From Paraburkholderia sp. NMBU_R16 (GTDB lineage Bacteria; Pseudomonadota; Gammaproteobacteria; Burkholderiales; Burkholderiaceae): a stretch of 55,120 nucleotides of DNA. Shown here one piece after another: positions 36,701-44,537 of this stretch. Each line of letters opens with the position of its first letter. Within the stretch, counting starts at the first letter, position 1. Location: positions 1-55,120 of the forward strand of contig NZ_JAAAYE010000039.1 of NCBI RefSeq assembly GCF_013282575.1. Reading direction: 5' to 3'. The translations under genes and the position numbers were made by a program. The notes below the pieces were generated by a model, which ran no database searches, was not told the DNA's origin, and saw nothing but the letters and a program-made list of their open reading frames with translations.

Positions 36701-37203
36701 GGCGAAACCTCGCGCACGAGCCGCAACAGCGCGGCAAGCCGGTTTCGATCGGCCGGTGCCGTCAGCGTCGAGAGAATCGAAAACGTCGCGGCGCCGATAT
36801 CTTCTTCCGTGTCGACGAGCCCGCCGCCAGCATCGAGCAATTCGCGGTAGCGCTCGGCGGGCACCGGATCGCGCGCATGCACGTGAGCCAACGCTTCGTA
36901 GGTCTCGACCATATGCCGCAGGCGCGCCTGATTGCGCTCGACCGACGCGTTGACGAAATCGCGTTGAGCGAGAAACGCCGCGCGCCAGTCGTCGAGGCAG
37001 CGCTCGAAGCGATGCGCGATGCCGGTGGCAGCCGCGGCGAGAATCGAGACGGTCAGTACGAGGCCGCCGCCGAATAGGAGCGCGCGGTCGTAACGGCCTG
37101 GCAGCCCAACCTGGCAGCGCAACGAACGGCTGACTCTTTTACGCAGGGCCGTCAGGCTGCGCCGCAACCGGAGCGTTTTCATAGGCGGCATCGGCGCGGA
37201 CAC
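33736..37203 (-). CDS. hybrid sensor histidine kinase with receiver and HPt domains
   Basis: A 1155-residue phosphorelay kinase. TM1 is at 41-61, a periplasmic sensor of about 310 residues follows, TM2 is at about 374-396, a PAS-like domain at 410-530, HisKA at 553-620 with His561 (SHEIRTPL), HATPase at 665-778 (NLLGNACKF; DSGIGI; GGTGLGLSL), a degenerate receiver-like segment at about 797-905 with no clear phosphoacceptor, a true receiver at 929-1043 (Asp980 in DLVLADLCMPLMDG, Lys1028) and an HPt domain at about 1060-1140 (His1092, LHRVKGALL). The layout resembles BvgS/ArcB/RcsC-type relays. The signal and partner are unknown. The start is a GTG at 37203 or ATGs at 37191/37182; none has a good ribosome site. 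Confidence 0.9.
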   Translation of the reverse strand: MSAPMPPMKTLRLRRSLTALRKRVSRSLRCQVGLPGRYDRALLFGGGLVLTVSILAAAATGIAHRFERCLDDWRAAFLAQRDFVNASVERNQARLRHMVETYEALAHVHARDPVPAERYRELLDAGGGLVDTEEDIGAATFSILSTLTAPADRNRLAALLRLVREVSPSSLLRLQGAADDIGGFLYTEDRRFLAVWPPLEDRARTQAGRAGVTPVIDRYVARVDAELHKHDDTNLRHERVFWVALYESDMYGKLVKHYAAPIYRGDERIAVLVVTVPATQIPRLFQPAVHDPDFFMVSRDRRHLLGLDESNPRRGHWTAALAAKPSVLDSADERVRLVRRGAEFFMIQRIAGPGWVAVSAFDWHTIVANMREPVVWTVSLAALLLAVQWGFVLTIDRLVLAPLRARARSVFESEAFGRTVLATAPVGLTVFEPSTRRIVMQNDIARGLLAALPDETRFFQSLLGRRAPGRRARRRGARFGHATVPGGTARTIEVSVAGTDGRSRELSVALSRARYREREVLLCSLTDISRQKETVRLLRRARNAADQASRAKSMLIATISHEIRTPLYGALGNLELLSMEELAPAQAARLTSVRHAFEGLLALVDDVLDLSKAEAHELQLHVEPFDLVQVLERCAQTLAPSATNKGLRFSCLLDPAIDGHWRGDAQRIMQVVTNLLGNACKFTDRGAVTLRATMGCTTADVQQVLISVADSGIGIAAHQRERIFEPFIQADGSIARRFGGTGLGLSLCRRLVDLMGGRITLESEEGRGATFSVYLPLKRAAAAPLHEPSHPVDRFVFDEIVVAGNDAAWQGALVARLSALCGPGVAVVPGARACEPTSGRGRSIIVFGTHENVVPKAWRSRCSAFLDAIVVSERGPLHPQRGDDALHVTALSAAMLALALEQCGRREPMSAPEGICRPARPAREAHGATRILVAEDDPVSRTLLAHQLEALGYRHVELTCDGRQALAECLRQPYDLVLADLCMPLMDGRSLLAALRGKGLTMPVIAHTAAPRDPDGAKRAGFARLLPKPLALETLRLALDAVLDHRLARDELRTMSSDALLAVFATTWIEDEQRLVQATHAADARGVLQMLHRVKGALLTLGEREEGAYCDELRDLVETDGIAAATDALRRFRERVGAIARRGTEGAQVQRPTDA

Positions 37204-37315
37204 GTCTGCGTGTACCGCATTCGCTGGCTAAAGGGACGACCACGCTAGCGAAAGACCCAGGCGAGGATGCCAATTGCGGGAAATATCGGACAAAGGCGCT
37301 TTCCGAGCTGAGCGC

Positions 37316-38194
37316 TTAATCGACTCGCAAAGCTTGCGTTAATTGCACTGTTCCGACTGTCTGAGCTTCCCCCTCCCCACCACCGAAGACCGCCGGCCGC
37401 TTCTCCCTGAATGCTTCGATACCTTCCCGAAAATCCGGGCTTTGATACGCGCGGCGGCGAATCTCGCTGATGCGCCCGAGCGCGCTCGCGGGCAGCGCAC
37501 GCATATCGGACAACACGCGCAATTGCTCTTTGACCGCTGCGATCGCAAGCGGCGCCTTCCCGGCGATATGCCTCGCCAATTCGCGCGTCTGCGCTTCGAT
37601 CCGCTCGGAAGGCACCAATTGGTCGATGAGGCCCAACCGCAATGCGTCCTCGGCCTCCACGGGCTGCGCCGTAAAGAACATCGTTTTGATCGCGCTGATA
37701 CCGAGCCGATCGGTGAAGTGCAAGAGTCCAGCAGTGTTGTAGGGCAAACCGATATTGGCAGGCGTCATCGCAAAGCGTGCGCTTTCATCGGCGACAACGA
37801 TGTCGCAGCTGACCACGGTTTCCACCGCACCTCCCCACACCGAACCCTGGACCTGCGCGATGACCGGAAACGGTGCGTGCCGCAGTGCTGCGATAGCCGC
37901 TTCCAACGCGCTGCCGTGCGCCAACGGATCGGTACCGTCGAGCGGCAATTCCCCGATGTCGTGACCAGCCGACCATGTTCCGTGCTGGAGCGTCGCTTTC
38001 AGAATCATGACGCGCATCCGCTCGCGCTCGCACACCCGACACGCAGCCCCGATCGCCTCGAGCACCCAATGGCTCAAGGCATTGCGTTTGGTTGGGTTAC
38101 TCAGCGTAACCGTGGCGACATACCCTTCCCGTTTGATTTGAACCGAAGCATCGGCGGGTCCGGTAAGGGTTTCGGTCTGTTCGGTCATGTTCAA
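37316..38194 (-). CDS. enoyl-CoA hydratase family, methylmalonyl-CoA-decarboxylase-like
   Basis: A 292-residue crotonase-fold protein. It resembles E. coli ScpB (YgfG, methylmalonyl-CoA decarboxylase) more than true hydratases: WSAGHDIGELPLDGTDPL, QGSVWGGAVE, MTPANIGLPYN and KAPLAIAAVKEQLRVL all have close counterparts. The two active-site residues noted for YgfG are kept as His78 (SAGHDI) and Tyr152 (LPYN). The predicted reaction is (R)-methylmalonyl-CoA to propionyl-CoA plus CO2, or decarboxylation of a similar acyl-CoA. It begins 13 nt after a class III CoA-transferase gene, so the two likely act together. No methylmalonyl-CoA mutase (ScpA) is nearby. Confidence 0.8.
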   Translation of the reverse strand: MNMTEQTETLTGPADASVQIKREGYVATVTLSNPTKRNALSHWVLEAIGAACRVCERERMRVMILKATLQHGTWSAGHDIGELPLDGTDPLAHGSALEAAIAALRHAPFPVIAQVQGSVWGGAVETVVSCDIVVADESARFAMTPANIGLPYNTAGLLHFTDRLGISAIKTMFFTAQPVEAEDALRLGLIDQLVPSERIEAQTRELARHIAGKAPLAIAAVKEQLRVLSDMRALPASALGRISEIRRRAYQSPDFREGIEAFREKRPAVFGGGEGEAQTVGTVQLTQALRVD

Positions 38195-38207
38195 CTCGCC
38201 TTGTGGC

Positions 38208-39401
38208 TCATTTCATCGGCGCGACGGCATCGTCGACGAATTCGGCGACGATCCGCGCCCGGTCGGCATCGAGCTCCGGCGCGGCCGGATACGCGCGTGC
38301 GTCCGCGATGCCCGAGATCTTGATCGGGTTGCCCGCTACCTGGAATACGCCCGCCTTGGCGTCCTTGACTGCCACTACCATGTTCCGTTCGTTCAGTTGC
38401 TCGTCGTCGACGAGGTCTGCGACCGAATTGATCGGACCGCAGGGTACGCCCGCTTCCTGCAACAACGCGATCCACTCATGCGCGTTGCGGCCGGCCAGCG
38501 TGCGTTCCAATTGCGCGGTCAGTGCATCGACGTTTTCACGCCGCAGCGCATTCGTGCGGTACCGGCTGTCATCGCGCAAGTCCGGGCGTTCCAACGCATT
38601 GCACAGCTTCTCGAACAGACCGTCATTCGCGGCGCCGATCACGAAATACGTATCGGCCGCGTGAAATGCGCTGAACGGCGCGACGGACGGATGACGCGCG
38701 CCCTGCGGCCGCGGTACCTCGCCCGTGGCGGCATAACCGGTGAGCGCGTCCTCGAGAATCGCAACCTGACAGTCCAGCATCGCCACATCGAGATAGCGGC
38801 CCACGCCCGTACGCTCGCGCTCATAAAGCGCCGCGTTGATGCCGATCGCCAGATAGAGACCCGCGGTAATGTCGCCGACCGATACCCCGACACGCGTCGG
38901 CGCGCCGCCCGGTTGCCCGGTCACGCTCATCAAGCCGCTCATCGCTTGAACGACGATGTCGTAGGCCGGCCTATTCTGATAGGGGCCGGTCTGGCCAAAG
39001 CCGGACACGCTGCCGTAGATCAACCAGGGGTAGCGTTCGCTCAGCGTCTCATGATCGAGGCCATAGCGACGCATCACGCCTGGACGAAAGTTTTCGACCA
39101 ACACATCGGCCTGCCCAAGCAGGGCGTGCAGGATATCGCGATCGTCAGACTGCTTGATATCGAGGGCGATACTCTCTTTGCCGCAGTTCAAAGCCGTGAA
39201 ATACGTCGATTTCTCGTTGAGAAAAGGACCGAAAGCGCGAGCGTCATCCCCGGCGCCCGGGCGTTCGATCTTGATCACGCGGGCGCCGAGTTGCCGAAGA
39301 ATCATCGTGGCATAGGGACCGGACAGCACGCGCGTCATATCGACGACGGTAATACCGGACAACAGACCTTTTTGTTCGACGGGCGTCGTTTCCGATTGCA
39401 T
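38208..39401 (-). CDS. CaiB/BaiF-type (class III) CoA-transferase
   Basis: A 397-residue family III CoA-transferase from the ATG at 39401. The N-terminal segment GITVVDMTRVLSGPYATMILRQLGARVIKIE is typical. The catalytic Asp is expected in ALDIKQSDD/RPAYDIVVQAMSG, and GFGQTGPYQNRPAYD is a family hallmark. These enzymes move CoA from a donor thioester to a free carboxylate. With the ScpB-like gene 13 nt downstream, the pair could activate a dicarboxylic acid (methylmalonate or similar) and then decarboxylate the thioester. The frame upstream to 39542 has no support. Confidence 0.88.
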   Translation of the reverse strand: MQSETTPVEQKGLLSGITVVDMTRVLSGPYATMILRQLGARVIKIERPGAGDDARAFGPFLNEKSTYFTALNCGKESIALDIKQSDDRDILHALLGQADVLVENFRPGVMRRYGLDHETLSERYPWLIYGSVSGFGQTGPYQNRPAYDIVVQAMSGLMSVTGQPGGAPTRVGVSVGDITAGLYLAIGINAALYERERTGVGRYLDVAMLDCQVAILEDALTGYAATGEVPRPQGARHPSVAPFSAFHAADTYFVIGAANDGLFEKLCNALERPDLRDDSRYRTNALRRENVDALTAQLERTLAGRNAHEWIALLQEAGVPCGPINSVADLVDDEQLNERNMVVAVKDAKAGVFQVAGNPIKISGIADARAYPAAPELDADRARIVAEFVDDAVAPMK

Positions 39402-39542
39402 GATCAGTTTCCTCGAAAGGGAAATCGATGTCGTTACCCCTTTGAAACGATCCATCGGCTCGGCGCGACATCTGCTGATCCAGTCTACTGCTGGCGGCCT
39501 GTGGGCCAGGTTAGCGAAACTGCTAGGGCCTGCGCTGCGCAC

Positions 39543-40454
39543 TCATACGCGCACCGAACGACCTCGTTCTCGCCGGAACGGCAGATGCCGCGCGAGGTTG
39601 AACGCAATGAGATTGCCCACCACCACGAGCAGCAGGCCGACGACGGCGGGAGCCGACCATCGGTACCCCTCGAACACCGTCGATACGGCCAGCGCGACGA
39701 ATGGGAACAGCACCGTGCAATAGGCGGCCCGGTCCGGTCCGATGCGGCCCACCAACATCAGGTAGGTCGTGAACCCGATCACCGATCCGGGCACCGCGAG
39801 ATAAGCGAGCGAGCCGAAATACCGCACGGTCATCTCGGGCTGGAATGAAAATCCCGCGGCAAGAGAGCCGAGCGTCAACAGCGCCGCGCCGATCAGCATC
39901 GCCCAGCTATTGGTGACCGTCGGGTGAAGACCCATCGCCTGCATGCGGCTCGAAAACAGATTGCCGGCCGAGAAGGACATCGTGCCGGCGAGCGTAATCG
40001 CAAGCCCCAGCCACATCGTCCGATCGCCGGTGTGACCGACCATCTGCGGCGCAAAGAGACACAAGATGCCGACGAGTCCCAACACGGCGCCGACGATGGC
40101 GCTAGGCTGCAACGGTCGTCCCATGAAAATTCGGCCGTTGATCGCATTCCAGAGCGGCGCCGTCGAGAACACGACTGCGACGAGACCGCTCGGCACGATC
40201 TGCTCAGCGTAGTAAAAACACAGAAAGTTGACGCAGAAAAGCGCCACACCCTGACCGGCGAGCAGCGACCACGCCTCGCGCGGCGCCTTCACGGATCGGC
40301 GCAAAAGCCGCATCAGCACGAACATGACCAACGCGGCGAGCCAGAAACGAAAGGCGATCGACACAGGTGGCGCCACGACGCCGACCTGCCACTTGATCGC
40401 GATCCAGGTCGTGCCCCAAATCAACACCGTGATGAAATAAAGCAACAGATTCAT
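39543..40454 (-). CDS. EamA-family (DMT superfamily) transporter
   Basis: A 303-residue membrane protein with ten predicted helices in two EamA repeats (first about 5-125, VLIWGTTWIAIKWQ at the start; second about 150-285, ITLAGTMSFSAGNLFSSRMQ at its start). Such proteins export metabolites such as amino acids; the substrate cannot be read. It is divergent from the AraC-type gene at 40683, which may control it. About 140 nt separate it from the CoA-transferase downstream. Confidence 0.87.
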   Translation of the reverse strand: MNLLLYFITVLIWGTTWIAIKWQVGVVAPPVSIAFRFWLAALVMFVLMRLLRRSVKAPREAWSLLAGQGVALFCVNFLCFYYAEQIVPSGLVAVVFSTAPLWNAINGRIFMGRPLQPSAIVGAVLGLVGILCLFAPQMVGHTGDRTMWLGLAITLAGTMSFSAGNLFSSRMQAMGLHPTVTNSWAMLIGAALLTLGSLAAGFSFQPEMTVRYFGSLAYLAVPGSVIGFTTYLMLVGRIGPDRAAYCTVLFPFVALAVSTVFEGYRWSAPAVVGLLLVVVGNLIAFNLARHLPFRRERGRSVRV

Positions 40455-40682
40455 GGTCTACCGTCGATCGAAAAGATAGCGAACAGCCAAAGGCCGGCTC
40501 CAGCGCCCCGACTCAGCGGGGACAGTGACACGCGCATACGGCACCCACTATCGCGCGCCGGTTTCGACGCGCATTGTCCCGGCTTGCGGTTTTTCGAGAT
40601 GGCGGGCGACGCGTGCGGCGCGGCCCGTCTATACTCGTTATTCCGCTCGATACCTCTTTTTGCGCGCTTTTCGACCGTTACC

Positions 40683-41630
40683 GTGGACGCCAGCCCATTC
40701 CTGACCGCCCCAGCCACCGACGAAACATCGTTCGGCATGCATTCGGTCGGCCGCACGCTCGCCGAAGCCGATGCGACGCTGGAGCGCTTCGCGTGGCTCG
40801 GGGACCGGCTAGCGGCCGCCGTCTGGCGGCGCGTCACGGTCGAGGAGGAAACGACGTACGACAAGCCCGGCCATCACACGTTGTCGTGCTACCTCGACGG
40901 CGGCTACCGCACCGAGCGCCAAAAGCTGCCGGGCCAGTACGGCGCGCCGCAACGACTGTGCGCGCTGCCGGGCGACCACGAATCGCGCTGGTGGGTCCGC
41001 GGCCAGATGCATTTCATGCATCTGTACTTCCTGCCTGAGCATTTCACGCGCCGCGCCGTTCAGGAACTCGATCGCGAGCCGCGCGAGCTGACGCTCGCGG
41101 ACCGGACCTATTTCGAAGACGCCCGCATCGCCGCGCTATGCCGCGGACTGGCGGCCGCACCGTGGGACGGCCCGGACGACCGGCTGCGCGCGAACGAAAC
41201 GGCGCACGAGATCCTGAGCCTCCTGCTGCGCGCACAGGCGGTACGCCGCGACGACGCCACGATCAAGGGCGGGCTCGCGCCGGCCATGCGGCGGCGCCTC
41301 GTCGAATACATCGACGCAAATCTTTCTCGCACTCCAACGCTCGGCGAACTCGCTGAATTGGCGTGCCTCTCCGAATTCCATTTCTCACGCATGTTCCGGG
41401 CCTCGTTCGGCATGCCGCCCTCTGCCTGGATCGCTTTGCAGCGCCTCGATCGCGCACGGACGCTGCTGCGCACGACGATGCTCCCCGTCGATCGCATCGC
41501 CGCCGGTTGCGGCTATGCCGATGCGAGCCATTTCGGCCATCGCTTTCGTGCCGCGGTAGGCGCCGCGCCGCTCGCCTACCGGCGCGCGCTGAACGCCGAT
41601 CGTGCAACGGTGAACCTCGACATCGATTGA
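40683..41630 (+). CDS. AraC-family regulator, divergent from EamA transporter
   Basis: About 315 residues if read from the GTG at 40683. The C-terminal AraC domain (about 215-310) has both helix-turn-helix units: TLGELAELACLSEFHFSRMFRASFGMPPSAWI and VDRIAAGCGYADASHFGHRFRAA. The N-terminal ~200 residues are a cupin-like sensing region. The start is uncertain: ATGs at 40599 and 40737 are alternatives and none has a clear ribosome site; TATACT near 40628 may be the promoter -10, favouring 40683. The long upstream open frame is antisense to the transporter. Confidence 0.82.
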   Translation: MDASPFLTAPATDETSFGMHSVGRTLAEADATLERFAWLGDRLAAAVWRRVTVEEETTYDKPGHHTLSCYLDGGYRTERQKLPGQYGAPQRLCALPGDHESRWWVRGQMHFMHLYFLPEHFTRRAVQELDREPRELTLADRTYFEDARIAALCRGLAAAPWDGPDDRLRANETAHEILSLLLRAQAVRRDDATIKGGLAPAMRRRLVEYIDANLSRTPTLGELAELACLSEFHFSRMFRASFGMPPSAWIALQRLDRARTLLRTTMLPVDRIAAGCGYADASHFGHRFRAAVGAAPLAYRRALNADRATVNLDID

Positions 41631-41756
41631 CCGCCATCGGCCTATCGCATCGATAGCGCTCAGGTCGCAAAGGCGCCGGCGCGGTTTCTGCCATTCCCAA
41701 TCGATGCAATCGGAACGTTCAATTGTTCTTTTCCCGCGGTACGCATCACCATGCTT

Positions 41757-41785
41757 CGTATGAGCCAGGCAGGAGCCTGCATACG
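41757..41785 (+). other. long hairpin in the mntH leader
   Basis: CGTATG (41757-41762), AGC bulge, CAGGC (41766-41770), loop AGGA, GCCTG (41775-41779), CATACG (41780-41785). An outer layer, CATGCT (41750-41755) with AGCATG (41797-41802), closes the structure directly before the GAGG ribosome site of mntH. It could be an operator dyad or an RNA element that tunes translation. Confidence 0.5.
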
Positions 41786-41811
41786 TCGGCAGCAAGAGCA
41801 TGAGGTGAACG

Positions 41812-43104
41812 ATGACAACCGCACAAATGCAGCTCGGCATGACCCAGCGCACGACTCGAGCGATGAGCGCCGCCCTCGCGGGCCGCATGTCGAGCCCGCG
41901 CTCGGCGCTGCTCTTTGCCGGTCCGGCCGTCGTCGCTTCGATCGCCTACATCGATCCGGGCAACTTCGCGGCGAATATCGAAGCGGGCTCGCGCTACGGC
42001 TATGCGCTGCTGTGGGTCGTCGTGATCGCCAACCTGGTCGCGATGCTGTTCCAGGCGCTCTCGGCGAAGCTCGGCATCGTCACCGGCCGCAACCTCGCCG
42101 AAATGAGCCGTGAGCATTTTTCGAAACCGGTGGTCTATGCGATGTGGGCTGTCAGCGAACTCGCCGCGATGGCTACCGATCTCGCCGAATTTCTCGGCGG
42201 CGCCATCGGTATTTCGCTGCTGTTTCACTTGCCGCTCATGGCCGGAATGGTCATCACGGGCATCGTCACCTATGCGATTCTCAGCGCCGAAAAAAGAGGC
42301 TTCCGGCCGCTCGAGCTCATCATCGGCGGGCTCGTCGCCGCCGTGGCGCTCGCGTATGTCGTCGAACTCTCCATCGTCGACGTGGCATGGGGCGATGCCG
42401 CGCGTGGCGCACTCGTCCCGACATTGAGCGGCAATGGCGCAGTAGGCGTGGCTGTCGCCATGCTCGGCGCCACGATCATGCCGCATGCCATCTATCTGCA
42501 TTCGGGGCTCACGCAACAGCGCGCGCCGGCACGTAACGATGCGCAACGCAGCAAGCTTTTGCGGTTCTCGAATCGCGAGGTGGTGATCGCGCTCTCGATG
42601 GCAGGCCTCGTCAACATGGCGATGATCGTCATGGCTGCGGCCGCATTTCACAACGGGCATGCCGATATCGTCGAGATCGGGGCGGCCTATCGCAGCCTCG
42701 CGCCGCTGTTCGGCGGGGGCGCCGCGGCCGTCTTTCTCATTGCGTTGATCGCCTCGGGGGTATCGAGCTCCGTGGTCGGCACGATGGCCGGGCAGATGGT
42801 CATGCAAGGCTTCGTCGGGTTTCGGATACCCGTCGGCGTGCGGCGACTCGCGACGATGGCGCCGGCGTTCGTCGTCGTGGCGCTCGGCGTCAATGCGACC
42901 GACGCGCTCGTCTATAGTCAGATGGCGCTGAGCTTCGCGCTGCCCGTGCCGATGATCGCGCTCGTCGTGTTCACGAGCCGCCGCGACATCATGGGTCGTT
43001 TCGTCAACAGCCGGCTCGTGAGTGCGGGCGCGATCGTCGCAACGGCCGCCATCGTCGCACTGAACGTGGGGCTCGTGCTCCAAACCGGCTTGAAAGCGAT
43101 TTAA
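41812..43104 (+). CDS. mntH: canonical Nramp Mn2+/Fe2+:H+ symporter
   Basis: A 430-residue Nramp protein with eleven helices. Both metal-site motifs are standard: DPGN in SIAYIDPGNFAANIEAG (helix 1) and MPH in GATIMPHAIYLHSG (helix 6), followed by the TQQR loop. This predicts proton-coupled uptake of Mn2+ and possibly Fe2+. GAGGTGA precedes the ATG. The leader holds a nested hairpin ending at the ribosome site. It contrasts with the second, altered Nramp at 30.9 kb. Confidence 0.93.
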   Translation: MTTAQMQLGMTQRTTRAMSAALAGRMSSPRSALLFAGPAVVASIAYIDPGNFAANIEAGSRYGYALLWVVVIANLVAMLFQALSAKLGIVTGRNLAEMSREHFSKPVVYAMWAVSELAAMATDLAEFLGGAIGISLLFHLPLMAGMVITGIVTYAILSAEKRGFRPLELIIGGLVAAVALAYVVELSIVDVAWGDAARGALVPTLSGNGAVGVAVAMLGATIMPHAIYLHSGLTQQRAPARNDAQRSKLLRFSNREVVIALSMAGLVNMAMIVMAAAAFHNGHADIVEIGAAYRSLAPLFGGGAAAVFLIALIASGVSSSVVGTMAGQMVMQGFVGFRIPVGVRRLATMAPAFVVVALGVNATDALVYSQMALSFALPVPMIALVVFTSRRDIMGRFVNSRLVSAGAIVATAAIVALNVGLVLQTGLKAI

Positions 43105-43204
43105 AGGGGGTTAAAGCGATTCTAAGTCGAGCGATGTCGATTCCGCCCGCCGTCGTTCGTCGTATAGGATCGGGGACGCCGTCCCCTTCCTACCGGAGAT
43201 TGCC

Positions 43205-43651
43205 ATGTCGACCCATACCGTTCGCCTTCACCGTGTTCTGCGCGCCACGCCCGAGCGCGTCTACCGCGCGTTCCTCGACGCGGCTGCCATGAGCAAGTGG
43301 CTGCCCCCACATGGATTCACTTGTACCGTCCACGAGATGGACGCCAAGGTGGGTGGCAGCTATCGGATGTCGTTCACGAACTTCACGACGGGCGGCGGCC
43401 ATTCATTCGGCGGGAAATATCTGGAACTCGTGCCGAACGAGTTCATTCGCTATACCGCCCAATTCGACGACCCCAATTTGCCCGGAACGATGCAGACAAC
43501 CGTGTCGCTGCGGCAGGTGAGCTGCGGGACCGAATTGAACGTCGTCCAGGAAGGCATCCCTTCGGTCATTCCCAACGAAGGCTGCTATCTCGGTTGGCAG
43601 GAGTCACTCTCGCTGCTGACCTTGCTCGTCGAGCCGGAGATCCGGCAGTAG
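43205..43651 (+). CDS. SRPBCC/AHSA1-domain protein
   Basis: A 148-residue single-domain START/AHSA1-type protein: VLRATPERVYRAFLDAAAMSKWLPPHGF at the N-terminus, DAKVGGSYRMSF in the middle and GWQESLSLLTLLVEPEI at the C-terminus. These folds bind small hydrophobic molecules; bacterial members are often stress-linked and of unknown role. CGGAG precedes the ATG. It stands 100 nt after mntH with its own likely promoter region. A stable hairpin without a T-run lies after it (43687-43705). Confidence 0.83.
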   Translation: MSTHTVRLHRVLRATPERVYRAFLDAAAMSKWLPPHGFTCTVHEMDAKVGGSYRMSFTNFTTGGGHSFGGKYLELVPNEFIRYTAQFDDPNLPGTMQTTVSLRQVSCGTELNVVQEGIPSVIPNEGCYLGWQESLSLLTLLVEPEIRQ

Positions 43652-43823
43652 CGCTCACACATTCGGGGCCTCTCCGTCAGCGATCCGGCGCCCCATTCGG
43701 GCGCCCGATTCGAGTCTCCACGCCAGCGGCCGGGGCAGCACTTTTGACCAAGACGGAACCACGGTGCCGCCGACTATACTGACTCGATCGTGAATCTTCG
43801 ATATCGACAGACAGGTCACCGTC

Positions 43824-44537
43824 ATGCCCCATTATCTTTGCCACGAGCAGCCCGATCTGCTCGAGTTCGATACCGTTATCGTCGACGCGCGACCGGGTGC
43901 GGTCGTGCTCGCGCAATCCGCGCTGCATCCGGGCGGTGGCGGGCAGGTCTCGGATGCGGCCACGCTCATCCATCAGCACGGCACGGTGCGCGTAACGAGC
44001 GTCTCGCTCGAACGCGGCCGCTATTGGCACATTCTCGATGCGCCGCTCGAGCTCGCAGGTAACGTTCATGTGTCGATCGATGCGCAGCGGCGTTCGACCC
44101 TCGCGCAACTGCATACCGCGACACATATCCTCAATGCACTCGTCTACCGGGAGTTCGCCGGCGCGCTCGTCACCGGCGCGCAGATCAATGCCGATGGTGT
44201 TGCGCGGATGGACTTCGATCTGCCCGAGGCCGATAACGATCTGCTTCGAGCGCTCGAGCAACCGATCAACGAGATCATTCGCCAAGGGCTCGATGTTCGA
44301 ACGCACTACGTGCCGACACGCGAAGCGCAGGCCACACCGGGACTGATCCGGAGCCTGTCCGTCGCCCCGCCGCCTACGGACGACGGCATGATTCGCATTG
44401 TCGAAATCGGCGAGCTCGATCGGCAAGCGTGCGGCGGCACGCATCTGTCCAATACCGCACAATCGCGCCCGATTCGCCTCACCAAGATCGAGAACAAGGG
44501 GCGGCGAAACAGGCGCGTGCGGATCGAGCTCACGTAA
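43824..44537 (+). CDS. AlaX-type alanyl-tRNA editing protein
   Basis: A 237-residue stand-alone editing domain related to the AlaRS C-terminal half. The zinc-binding pairs are intact: His97 and His101 (QLHTATHILNAL), Cys203 and His207 (QACGGTHLSN), and the conserved GGGGQ loop (ALHPGGGGQVSDA) is present. AlaX hydrolyses mischarged Ser- or Gly-tRNA(Ala), protecting translation. The last ~110 nt overlap the longest reading of the following AraC-type gene. Confidence 0.9.
   Translation: MPHYLCHEQPDLLEFDTVIVDARPGAVVLAQSALHPGGGGQVSDAATLIHQHGTVRVTSVSLERGRYWHILDAPLELAGNVHVSIDAQRRSTLAQLHTATHILNALVYREFAGALVTGAQINADGVARMDFDLPEADNDLLRALEQPINEIIRQGLDVRTHYVPTREAQATPGLIRSLSVAPPPTDDGMIRIVEIGELDRQACGGTHLSNTAQSRPIRLTKIENKGRRNRRVRIELT

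Noticed and set aside
43687-43705. A 7-bp GC-rich hairpin after the AHSA1 gene as a terminator.
   Set aside because: The stem is perfect but no T-run follows on either strand.
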